From assembly GCA_035713725.1 (NCBI GenBank), contig DASTMZ010000216.1, positions 1-14,415 of the forward strand: 14,415 nt of DNA, written 5' to 3'. Under the pieces are notes generated by a model that was given only the letters and a program-made list of their open reading frames with translations, had not been told where the DNA came from and searched no databases. Positions 1 through 6,882 of the stretch are shown here, piece after piece (position 1 is the stretch's first letter; the number at the start of each line of letters is the position of its first letter). This DNA is from DASQPR01 sp035713725 (GTDB lineage Bacteria; Actinomycetota; Actinomycetes; Mycobacteriales; Micromonosporaceae). The translations under genes were made by a program, and so were the position numbers.

Positions 1-96
1 ATCTTCCTCATCATCACGTTCGTCGTGCTCGCCGCGAACCTGCTGGCCGACGTCGTCTACGTGTTCCTCGACCCGCGCACCCGCCAGGAGGCATGA
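1..96 (+). CDS. ABC transporter permease, DppB/OppB type (3' end only)
   Basis: Only the last 31 codons are in the window. They encode a hydrophobic stretch followed by LADVVYVFLDPRTRQEA and a stop. A final membrane helix ending in a 'D..Y..LDPR.R' tail is the usual C-terminus of DppB/OppB permeases, the first of the two inner-membrane subunits of peptide/nickel/oligosaccharide ABC importers. The assignment is supported by the next gene, a DppC-type permease that starts 4 bp after this stop; its ribosome-binding site (AGGAGG) lies inside the last codons of this gene. The two are almost certainly co-transcribed and form the heterodimeric channel. Nothing can be said about the N-terminal part. 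Confidence 0.8.
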   Translation: MFLIITFVVLAANLLADVVYVFLDPRTRQEA

Positions 97-100
97 GCCG

Positions 101-1150
101 ATGGTCACGACGGTCGTCGATCTCGCCAACGCCCCGGTCGAAGGCGAGGCTCCGGAAGTCACGCGCAAACGTCGCGTCGCGTGGCTGCCGCGCTCGCCGA
201 AAATGATCGTCGGCCTCGTGCTGCTCGGCCTCTTCGTGATCCTGGCGATCATCGGACCGTGGCTCGCACCGTACGACCCGGGCAAGATCGTGGTATCCAC
301 TACGCAGGACCCGAGCACGCACCACTGGCTCGGCCAGACGCAACTCGGCCAGGACATCTGGTCGCAGCTGCTGGTCGGCGCGCGGCCCACGATGGTGGTG
401 TCGTTCCTCGCCGGAGCGATCGCCACGATTCTGTCGATCGTCATCGGCATCACCGCCGGATATGTCGGCGGCTGGGTGGACGACGTGCTGTCCATGATCG
501 CGAACGTGTTCCTCGTGTTGCCGGCGCTGCCGCTGCTGATCGTGGTCGGCAGCTTCCTGCCGAAGGGTGACTCCGCGAACGACCTGCTGGTCGGCGGCGT
601 GATCGCGTTGACCGGCTGGGCGTGGGGGGCACGCGTGCTGCGCGCGCAGTCGCTGTCGCTGCGCAACCGGGACTTCGTCGAGGCGGCCCGGATCAGCGGC
701 GAGCGCACCTGGCGCATCATCATGTCCGAGATGGTGCCGAACCTGGTCGCCATCCTCGCCGCGTCGTTCCTGTTCACCGTGTTGTACGCGATCGGGACGT
801 ACGTGGCGCTCGGCTTCCTCGGCGTCCTGAACCCGGCGGTGAACTGGAGCTGGGGATCGATCCTGTTCGACGCGACCCAAGGCCAGGCCGTGGTGTCCGG
901 GCAATGGTGGTGGTACGTACCGCCGGGCCTGTGCATCGCATTACTCGGCACCAGCCTCGCGCTCATCAACTTCGGCATCGACGAGTTCATCAACCCACGC
1001 CTGCGCGCGGCCGGCCTGTCGCGCAAGGTCGCCAAGCGGGCCGGCGTGCCCCGTACGCCGCAGCTTGGGTTCACGCCGGTGACCAGACGCAACCGTGCCG
1101 CGTCCACGACAATCGCCGAGCCGGCCGCCATCGTGGAGGTGGACCGGTGA
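101..1150 (+). CDS. ABC transporter permease, DppC/OppC type
   Basis: 349-residue inner-membrane subunit of an Opp/Dpp-family importer. A basic cytoplasmic N-terminus (about residues 1-34) leads to TM1 (about 35-55), followed by the 'LAPYDP' segment typical of DppC proteins. An extracytoplasmic loop carries HHWLGQTQLGQDIWS, matching the family's 'HxLGTDxLGRDxxS' box. Several more hydrophobic helices follow. The cytoplasmic EAA loop, which docks on the ATPases, begins at E194 (EAARISGERTWR). The C-terminal 'NFGIDEFINPRLR' is the standard family ending, followed by about 35 extra basic residues. The start is the ATG at 101, preceded by an AGGAGG at the end of the upstream gene. The stop overlaps the next gene's GTG (GTGA). 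A TTA leucine codon occurs at codon 281. The substrate cannot be read from this subunit. Confidence 0.93.
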   Translation: MVTTVVDLANAPVEGEAPEVTRKRRVAWLPRSPKMIVGLVLLGLFVILAIIGPWLAPYDPGKIVVSTTQDPSTHHWLGQTQLGQDIWSQLLVGARPTMVVSFLAGAIATILSIVIGITAGYVGGWVDDVLSMIANVFLVLPALPLLIVVGSFLPKGDSANDLLVGGVIALTGWAWGARVLRAQSLSLRNRDFVEAARISGERTWRIIMSEMVPNLVAILAASFLFTVLYAIGTYVALGFLGVLNPAVNWSWGSILFDATQGQAVVSGQWWWYVPPGLCIALLGTSLALINFGIDEFINPRLRAAGLSRKVAKRAGVPRTPQLGFTPVTRRNRAASTTIAEPAAIVEVDR

Positions 1151-2292
1151 CCAACCTCGAGTTCATCCACGCGCCACGCGCCGCCGTCAACACGGCACCG
1201 GTGCACGACGCGGTGCTCGACATCCGCGGGCTGTCGGTGGACTACGGCATCGGGCCGAACGCGGTGCACGCGGTCGCGAACGTCGACCTGACCGTACGTC
1301 GCGGTGAGGTGCTCGGCATCGCCGGCGAGAGCGGCAGCGGCAAGTCCACGCTCGCCTACGCGGTGACGCGGCTGCTTCGCGACCCCGGCGTGATCGTGGC
1401 CGGCGACGCCACGTTCTATTCGCGCACCGATGGTTCCCCGACGCCGCGCGCCGTCGACCTGCTCTCCGACGACAAGTCGGTGATTCGCTCGGTGCGGTGG
1501 TCCGAGATCGCGGTGGTGTTCCAGAGTGCGCTGCATGCGTTGAACCCGGTGTTCACCGTCGGCAAGCTGCTCGACGACGTGCTCGCCGCGCACTTACCGC
1601 AGATGAGCCGACAGGCTCGCCGTGACCGCGCCGCCGAGCTGCTCGACATGGTCGGCATCACCGCGGATCGGTTGCGCAGCTACCCGCACGAACTGTCCGG
1701 CGGCATGCGGCAACGCGTCATGATCGCGCTGTCCATCGCGCTCAATCCGCAGCTGCTCATCATGGACGAGCCGACCACCGCGTTGGACGTGGTGATCCAG
1801 CGCGAGATCCTCGAGCAACTCATGGACCTGCGCGACAAGCTCGGCTTCACGGTCATCTTCATCACGCACGACCTGTCGTTGCTGATCGAGCTCGCCGACA
1901 CGATCGCGGTCATGTACGCGGGCGAGATCGTCGAGCGGGCGCCGGCCAAGGCCCTGTTCCGTGCGCCGCGGCACCCGTACACATATGGGCTGCTGAACTC
2001 GTTTCCCGCGCTGCACGGACCGCGCATCGCGATGACCGGCATCAAGGGGTCACCGCCCGATCTGCGGCACGTACCGTCCGGTTGCCCGTTCCACCCTCGG
2101 TGCGCGCATGCGATGCCGGAATGCGCCGTGGACCACCCGCCGATGCTGCGCCTTGCCGACGCGTTCGGAACCCGGGACGTCAGCTGCTGGCTGCACGACT
2201 CGGCACACGCCGTACCGGCGGAACTCGCGCTCACCCACGACGCCGCCTCGGCCCGTGTCGGAGCGACGACCACGACGGAGGCCCAGGCATGA
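1147..2292 (+). CDS. ABC transporter ATPase, DppD/OppD type
   Basis: 381-residue cytoplasmic ATPase that powers the importer. Visible motifs are Walker A GESGSGKST (60-68), Q-loop VVFQSA, ABC signature LSGGMRQR (from 183), Walker B LLIMDEP (203-209) and H-loop ITHD (H241). The C-terminal oligopeptide-transporter domain has four cysteines (C313, C319, C326, C347) in CPFHPRC...C...CWL. In some characterised DppD proteins this region binds a [4Fe-4S] cluster. I chose the GTG at 1147, which overlaps the upstream stop by 4 bases and gives a normal-length N-terminus. An in-frame open frame extends upstream to 622 but runs over the permease gene. The stop overlaps the next ATPase start (ATGA), so the two are translationally coupled. 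Codon 150 is TTA. Confidence 0.94.
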   Translation: MTNLEFIHAPRAAVNTAPVHDAVLDIRGLSVDYGIGPNAVHAVANVDLTVRRGEVLGIAGESGSGKSTLAYAVTRLLRDPGVIVAGDATFYSRTDGSPTPRAVDLLSDDKSVIRSVRWSEIAVVFQSALHALNPVFTVGKLLDDVLAAHLPQMSRQARRDRAAELLDMVGITADRLRSYPHELSGGMRQRVMIALSIALNPQLLIMDEPTTALDVVIQREILEQLMDLRDKLGFTVIFITHDLSLLIELADTIAVMYAGEIVERAPAKALFRAPRHPYTYGLLNSFPALHGPRIAMTGIKGSPPDLRHVPSGCPFHPRCAHAMPECAVDHPPMLRLADAFGTRDVSCWLHDSAHAVPAELALTHDAASARVGATTTTEAQA

Positions 2293-3326
2293 GCGACGAC
2301 GCGACGCCGGTCCTCGAGGCCGTGGACATGTCCAAGCACTACCGCGTGCGGACCAAACGTTTTGCACGGTCCGGCGTGGTGCGCGCCGCGGAAGGGGTCT
2401 CGCTGGCACTGCACCGTGGTCGGGTGACCGCGGTGGTCGGCGAGAGCGGCTCGGGCAAGTCCACTGTGTCGCGGTTGCTCGCCCGGACCACGACACCGAC
2501 GGCGGGGGAGTTGCGACTCGACGGAGCGCGCGTGGACTCACGTCGCTCCGTCGGTCGCAGCTATCGTGCGCAGGTGCAGCTCGTGCTGCAGGATCCGTTC
2601 GCGTCGCTCAACCCCGTGCATGACGTGCGCTACATCCTGAGCCGGCCCCTGAAGATCCATGGGTACGCCGGCGACGACGTCGAGGAGTCCGTCAAGTCGC
2701 TTTTGCGACGCGTCGCGTTGGAGCCGGCCGACCAGTTCATCGACAAGTACCCGCACGAGCTGTCCGGTGGGCAACGCCAGCGGGTCGCCATCGCCCGCGC
2801 GCTCGCGGTGCGCCCGAAGGTGTTGCTCGCCGACGAGCCGGTGTCCATGCTGGACGTCTCCATCCGGCTCGGCGTGCTGAACTTGCTGGCCGATCTGCGT
2901 GACCGTGAGGGCCTCGCGATCCTCTACGTGACGCACGACATCGCGTCAGCGCGCTACCTGGCCGACATCATCGTCGTGATGTACGCGGGCCGGATCGTGG
3001 AGTCCGGTCCCGCGGAACGGGTCACCGACGAACCGTCGCACCCCTACACGCAGCTGCTGTTGTCGGCCGCGCCGGATCCCGACGCCGGCGTGCCGGTGCG
3101 TCTCGGCGACCGTGGCGCACCACCGTCGCTGGTGGCGCCGCCGAGTGGTTGCCGCTTCCATCCGCGGTGCCCGTTCGTGATGCCCATCTGTCGCGACCAG
3201 GCACCGCCGATGTTCCCGACCGCGGACGCCCACCAGAGCGCGTGCTGGCTGCACGCCGACGGCGTGAGCGGGGCAAACGGTCACGCCCACGCGCTCGGGC
3301 GCGAGACAGGAGCGCCTATGAACTGA
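2289..3326 (+). CDS. ABC transporter ATPase, DppF/OppF type
   Basis: 345-residue second ATPase of the heterodimer. It has Walker A GESGSGKST (51-59), Q-loop VLQDPFASLNP (typical of DppF), signature LSGGQRQR (from 158), Walker B VLLADEP (178-184) and H-loop THD (H216). The C-terminal domain repeats the cysteine pattern of its partner (C288, C294, C301, C319; CRFHPRC...C...CWL). The ATG at 2289 overlaps the upstream stop by 4 bases. The transporter thus has the standard B-C-D-F order, but its binding-protein gene follows rather than precedes these subunits, after a 186-bp gap. The substrate is not evident from the ATPase. Confidence 0.93.
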   Translation: MSDDATPVLEAVDMSKHYRVRTKRFARSGVVRAAEGVSLALHRGRVTAVVGESGSGKSTVSRLLARTTTPTAGELRLDGARVDSRRSVGRSYRAQVQLVLQDPFASLNPVHDVRYILSRPLKIHGYAGDDVEESVKSLLRRVALEPADQFIDKYPHELSGGQRQRVAIARALAVRPKVLLADEPVSMLDVSIRLGVLNLLADLRDREGLAILYVTHDIASARYLADIIVVMYAGRIVESGPAERVTDEPSHPYTQLLLSAAPDPDAGVPVRLGDRGAPPSLVAPPSGCRFHPRCPFVMPICRDQAPPMFPTADAHQSACWLHADGVSGANGHAHALGRETGAPMN

Positions 3327-3512
3327 CGTGCCACATCCCCGGAATTCGTACCACATCTTTCCCGATACCCACACACGGGAGCGTCGAGTCGACGTTGCCG
3401 CGGTGGCGGTCGTGTCCCGAGCCGCCGCGCCCCAAGGTAACTCCGACATATCACACCGACTTGCTTGACCCCGACCGTCGGCACGTGCCGACCGAACGCT
3501 AACGGAGTCAGA
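3327..3512 (+). promoter_or_regulatory. Intergenic leader before the substrate-binding protein gene
   Basis: 186 bp separate the last ATPase gene from the SBP gene, long for an operon whose other joints overlap. The stretch holds a 13-bp palindrome with a central G (CGTCGAGTCGACG, 3382-3394) and a perfect 16-bp palindrome (3477-3492), plus the SBP ribosome-binding site. I do not see a convincing -35/-10 pair. The size and the palindromes suggest that the SBP gene has extra expression control, perhaps its own promoter, in line with binding proteins usually being made in excess over membrane subunits. Confidence 0.45.
3477..3492. promoter_or_regulatory. Perfect 16-bp palindrome, candidate operator
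   Basis: GTCGGCACGTGCCGAC is a perfect inverted repeat centred on CACGTG. It ends 20 bp before the SBP ATG and is flanked on both sides by CCGACC. A zero-spacer palindrome with a central CG at this position fits a dimeric repressor such as a LacI-family sugar regulator, but no regulator gene lies in the window and the site matches no operator I can name with certainty. It could also form a small mRNA hairpin. In GC-rich DNA some palindromes of this length occur by chance. Confidence 0.4.
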
Positions 3513-5195
3513 ATGCTTCGCGGAACCAGTGCACTCACCCGAGCCGTCGCCGGGTTCGCCGTCGTGGGCGTCGTCGCCCTCGGCGTCGCGGCGTGCGGCA
3601 GCAGCACCAAATCCACCGGCTCGAAGGCGTCCGGCAGCGGCAAGACGCTCGTCGTCGAGAACAACCCGCAGCCGAACTTCACCCAGACATTCAACCCGTT
3701 CGCGGCGACCAGCACGGGCAAGAGCCAGAACGCGTTGGCGCTGTTCTACGAGCCGCTCATGCAGTTCAACAACACCAAGGCCGGCCAGACCTATCCGTGG
3801 CTCGCGAAGAGCTACACGTGGAGCACGGACGGCAAGTCCATCACGTTCACGTTGCGCGACGGCGTGAAGTGGAGCGACGGACAGCCGTTCACCGCGGACG
3901 ACGTCGCCTACACGTTCACCCTGATGCAGCAGAACAAGGCGCTGAACTACGACGGCGTACCCATCACCGGCGCGACGACCAGCGGCACGAACAGTGTGAC
4001 GATTTCGTTCTCCGCGCCCGAGTTCACCAACATCTACGCGATCGCCGGCCAGACGTGGATCGTGCCGAAGCACGTGTGGAGCCAGCAGTCCGACCCCGCC
4101 ACGTGGACCGACCCGAACCCGATCGGCACCGGGCCCTACCTGATGGACAAGTTCACCGCGCAGGGCTTCACGTTGAAGGCGAACCCGAGCTACTGGGGCG
4201 GGACGCCGAGCGTGCCGAGGATCAGCTTCCCGGCGTACTCGTCGAACGACGTGGCGCTGACCGCGATGTCCAACGGCGAAATCGACTACGGCGGCAACAA
4301 CATCAACAACATCGAGAAGAACTTCGTCGCCAAGGACCCGGCGCACAACCACTACTTCTTCCCGGCGACCAACACCGTGGTGCTGATCCCGAACGTGACG
4401 AAGTGGCCGTTCAGCGAGCAGGCAGTGCGGCTCGCGGTCAGCGCCGGCATCAACCGTCAGCAGCTTTCCACGCAGGGTGAGACCGGCTACGAGCCGCCGG
4501 CCACCTCGTCGTCCGGCCTGCTGCTGCCGAACTTCCAGGCCAACGTGCCGCAGAGCATGGCGGGCGACCTCGCGCCGACCCCGGATGCGAACAAGGTCAA
4601 CTCGATCATGACGGCCGGCGGCTTCGCCAAGGACAGCAAGGGCATCTGGGCCAAGGGCGGCAAGGAAGTGTCGTTCGCGGTCGAGGACCCGACCTCGTAC
4701 ACCGACTACTATGCGGACGCACAGATCATCGCGCAGAACCTGAAGCCACTCGGCTTCGACGTGAAGGTCAACGGCGTCACGCCGGACCAGTGGAACAACG
4801 ACCTGTCGGCGGGCACCTTCGACAGCGCGATCCACTGGGGCGCGGGCGGTCCGACCGCCTACACCCAGTACGACGGCTGGCTGGACTTCAACCTGGTCAG
4901 CGGCAGCACCGCCTCCGGCGACCAGGGCCGGTGGAACGACGCGGCGACGCAGTCGGCGCTTGCCGAGTTCGCAGCGGCCGCAACGCCGGACGCGCAACAG
5001 GCCGCGATCAACAAGGTCGCGACCATCGTGTCCACGCAGATGCCGGTCATCCCGCTTCTCTACGGCGCGGGCTGGTTCGAGTACAGCACGAAGAACTACA
5101 CCGGCTGGCCGACCAAGGACAACTCGTACATTGACCCGTCGCCGAACCAGGCCCAGGTCGAGTACGTGATCCTGCAGCTGAAGCCCGCCGTCTGA
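3513..5195 (+). CDS. ABC transporter substrate-binding lipoprotein, SBP_bac_5 family
   Basis: 560-residue extracytoplasmic solute receptor for the upstream importer. The N-terminus is a lipoprotein signal: MLRGTSALTR, a hydrophobic core, then lipobox VAAC with the acylated cysteine at C28 and a Ser/Gly/Lys-rich linker. The mature part has the family pattern: 'LAKSYTWSTDGKSITFTLRD' (about residues 95-115), 'GVKWSDGQPFTADDVAYTF', and a later 'AVRLAVSAGINRQQL'. The ATG at 3513 is chosen because GGAG lies 5 nt upstream and it gives a clean signal peptide; an in-frame TTG at 3465 would add 16 polar residues before the signal. The family binds peptides, nickel chelates, opines or oligosaccharides. 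The GH1 gene 193 bp downstream points to a beta-linked oligosaccharide, but this is inference. Confidence 0.93.
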   Translation: MLRGTSALTRAVAGFAVVGVVALGVAACGSSTKSTGSKASGSGKTLVVENNPQPNFTQTFNPFAATSTGKSQNALALFYEPLMQFNNTKAGQTYPWLAKSYTWSTDGKSITFTLRDGVKWSDGQPFTADDVAYTFTLMQQNKALNYDGVPITGATTSGTNSVTISFSAPEFTNIYAIAGQTWIVPKHVWSQQSDPATWTDPNPIGTGPYLMDKFTAQGFTLKANPSYWGGTPSVPRISFPAYSSNDVALTAMSNGEIDYGGNNINNIEKNFVAKDPAHNHYFFPATNTVVLIPNVTKWPFSEQAVRLAVSAGINRQQLSTQGETGYEPPATSSSGLLLPNFQANVPQSMAGDLAPTPDANKVNSIMTAGGFAKDSKGIWAKGGKEVSFAVEDPTSYTDYYADAQIIAQNLKPLGFDVKVNGVTPDQWNNDLSAGTFDSAIHWGAGGPTAYTQYDGWLDFNLVSGSTASGDQGRWNDAATQSALAEFAAAATPDAQQAAINKVATIVSTQMPVIPLLYGAGWFEYSTKNYTGWPTKDNSYIDPSPNQAQVEYVILQLKPAV

Positions 5196-5215
5196 TCCAT
5201 CCGCAACGCGCATCA

Positions 5216-5253
5216 GTTCCGGCCGGCGGTGGCGCCTTGCCGCCGGCCGGAAC
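5216..5253 (+). terminator. Strong stem-loop after the SBP gene
   Basis: A perfect 14-bp inverted repeat (GTTCCGGCCGGCGG, 5216-5229, with its complement at 5240-5253) flanks a 10-nt loop, starting 20 bp after the SBP stop. No T-run follows, so it is either a U-less terminator of the kind proposed for actinobacteria or a 3'-end mRNA-stabilising hairpin. It would let the SBP transcript accumulate separately from the GH1 message. Confidence 0.6.
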
Positions 5254-5307
5254 CGCGCTCGACCGCGGCCGGCCCGCCGGTCGGAACCGCGCTCGAACGC
5301 GGCCGGC
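5248..5307. repeat. Imperfect 26-bp tandem direct repeat
   Basis: Two 26-bp copies, at 5248-5273 and 5282-5307, differ at one base (C at 5263, A at 5297) and begin 34 bp apart. Each starts CGGAACCGCGCTCGA and ends GCGGCCGGC. The first copy overlaps the right arm of the preceding hairpin, so GGCCGGC segments can pair in several alternative ways. It could be a regulator-binding repeat, a remnant of local duplication or a folded RNA element. I recognise no named repeat family. Confidence 0.55.
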
Positions 5308-5353
5308 AACGTGGCCGGGCATCCGATGACGACCATGTTCTGGAGGATTTCCC

Positions 5354-5392
5354 ATGCAGCGCGCACATCCGCCGATCTGGGCGGTCCGATGA
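5354..5392 (+). CDS. Putative 12-residue leader peptide coupled to the GH1 gene
   Basis: A small open frame encodes MQRAHPPIWAVR and a stop. It has the best ribosome-binding site of the region (TGGAGG at 5341-5346, 7 nt before the ATG). Its TGA overlaps the ATG at 5389, the likely GH1 start, as ATGA. No good Shine-Dalgarno precedes any of the in-frame GH1 ATGs, so ribosomes may enter here and restart on the glucosidase. The peptide has Pro-Pro and a single Trp but no run of one amino acid that would mark a classical attenuator. The frame may be a coincidence; its length gives no statistical support. Confidence 0.4.
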   Translation: MQRAHPPIWAVR

Positions 5393-6867
5393 CGTCGACG
5401 GAGATGACCTCGGCAGAGCAGTCGACCGCGGGGGCGAAGGCCTGGGCCGCGGAGGCAACCATCGATCGGCTCACGTTCCCGGACGGGTTCCGGTGGGGTA
5501 CCGCGACCGCGTCGTACCAGATCGAAGGCGCACCGGACGAGGACGGCCGTACGCCGTCGATCTGGGATACCTTCAGCCACACGCCCGGCAAGGTGGCCGA
5601 CGGCGACAACGGCGACGTCGCGGTCGACCACTATCACCGGTTCGGCGAGGACATCGCGATGATGGCCGAACTCGGCCTGCACGCCTACCGGTTCTCGACA
5701 GCGTGGCCGCGCATCGTCCCCGACGGCACCGGCGCGCCGAACCGTGCCGGACTCGACTTCTACTCACGCCTCGTGGACCGCTTGCTCGAGGCGGGCATCA
5801 CGCCCGTCGTCACGCTCTACCACTGGGACCTGCCACAGGCGTTGCAGGACAAGGGCGGCTGGACGAACCGCGACACCGCGCAGTATTTCGCCGAGTACGC
5901 CGCCATCACCGCGGCCGCGCTCGCCGACCGAGTTTCGTTGTGGACAACGCTGAACGAACCGTGGTGCTCGGCGTTCCTCGGGTACGGCGCCGGCGTACAC
6001 GCCCCGGGACATACCAGTGGTGCCGAGGCGTTGAGCGCCGCGCACCACCTCCTGCTCGGGCACGGTCTCGCCACTCTGGCGCTGCGTTCCGTGCTGCCGT
6101 CGACCGCGCAGGTCTCGATCACGCTCAACCCCGCGGTGGTGCGCCCCGCGAGCGCATCGCCCGCGGACGCGGCGGCCGCACGGAAGGTCGACGGCCTACA
6201 GAACCGGCTGTGGCTCGACGCGTTGTTCCGCGGTTCCTATCCGGACGACGTGCGGGCGTTCACCGCCGAGTGCAGCGATTGGTCGCACGTGCACGACGGC
6301 GACCTCGACATCATCGCGACACCGATCGACACACTCGGCGTGAACTACTACAACCCGATGGTCGTGGCGCGCTACGACGGCGTGGGTGTGCGGGCTCGCG
6401 TCGACGGCCACGGCCACGGCGACGGCGCGGGCGAGACGTGGCCCGGCTGCGAGGACGTACAGTTCCTCGAGATGCCCGGGCCGAAGACCGCGATGGGATG
6501 GCCGATCGACGCGGGTGGGCTGCAGGAACTGCTCGTCGGCTTGCACCGTGACTACGGCAAGCCGATGACCGTCACCGAGAACGGCGCCGCCTTCGCGGAC
6601 ACGCTCGACCCGGACGGTCGAGTGCGCGACGTCCAACGAGTCGCATACCTGCGCGACCATCTTGCCGCCGCGCACGCCGCGATCTCCGCCGGGGTCGACC
6701 TGCGTGGCTACTTCCTCTGGTCGTTCATGGACAACTTCGAATGGGCGTACGGCTACGCAAAGCGTTTTGGTATCACGTACGTGGACTTCGACACGCAACA
6801 GCGGACGTTCAAGGACAGCGCGGTGTTCTATTCGGACACCGTGCGCCACAACGGATTGGCGCGCTGA
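5389..6867 (+). CDS. Glycoside hydrolase family 1 beta-glucosidase
   Basis: 492-residue retaining glycosidase (from the chosen start). It hydrolyses terminal non-reducing beta-glucosyl (possibly beta-galactosyl) residues. The acid/base is E190 in TLNEPW and the nucleophile is E397 in VTENGAA. Other GH1 marks are FPDGFRWGTATASYQIEGA with 'SIWDTF' near the N-terminus, 'YRFSTAWPRI', 'TLYHWDLPQAL', 'GVNYYNP' and 'WSFMDNFEWAYGY'. There is no signal peptide, so it is intracellular and would act on an imported oligosaccharide. The start is uncertain: ATGs at 5326, 5335, 5389 and 5404 are in frame. I favour 5389 because it overlaps the stop of a mini-ORF with a good ribosome-binding site. About 20 polar, Ala-rich residues precede the fold. 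Its stop is 15 bp from the convergent GGDEF-EAL gene. Confidence 0.93.
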   Translation: MTSTEMTSAEQSTAGAKAWAAEATIDRLTFPDGFRWGTATASYQIEGAPDEDGRTPSIWDTFSHTPGKVADGDNGDVAVDHYHRFGEDIAMMAELGLHAYRFSTAWPRIVPDGTGAPNRAGLDFYSRLVDRLLEAGITPVVTLYHWDLPQALQDKGGWTNRDTAQYFAEYAAITAAALADRVSLWTTLNEPWCSAFLGYGAGVHAPGHTSGAEALSAAHHLLLGHGLATLALRSVLPSTAQVSITLNPAVVRPASASPADAAAARKVDGLQNRLWLDALFRGSYPDDVRAFTAECSDWSHVHDGDLDIIATPIDTLGVNYYNPMVVARYDGVGVRARVDGHGHGDGAGETWPGCEDVQFLEMPGPKTAMGWPIDAGGLQELLVGLHRDYGKPMTVTENGAAFADTLDPDGRVRDVQRVAYLRDHLAAAHAAISAGVDLRGYFLWSFMDNFEWAYGYAKRFGITYVDFDTQQRTFKDSAVFYSDTVRHNGLAR

Positions 6868-6882
6868 CTCAGACGGCGCCGG

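Noticed and set aside
3377..3390. CebR-like operator (TGGGAGCGCTCCCA)
   Set aside because: Only the half GGGAGCG is present; the second half reads TCGAGTC and does not complete the palindrome.
3465..3502. TTGACC as a -35 box for the SBP gene
   Set aside because: No -10-like hexamer lies 16-19 bp downstream; the proper spacing falls in the GC-rich palindrome.
3465..3512. Upstream TTG start for the SBP
   Set aside because: It would add 16 polar residues ahead of a complete lipoprotein signal peptide; ATG 3513 has GGAG at good spacing.
5311..5388. Longer GH1 N-terminus
   Set aside because: No Shine-Dalgarno fits those in-frame starts, the added residues resemble nothing in GH1, and the TGGAGG there belongs to a different frame.
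2946..5609. 887-codon minus-strand open frame
   Set aside because: It is antisense to the DppF-type ATPase, SBP and GH1 genes, very rich in Arg/Val/Gly, and shows no domain. It is a by-product of high GC at third positions on the coding strand.
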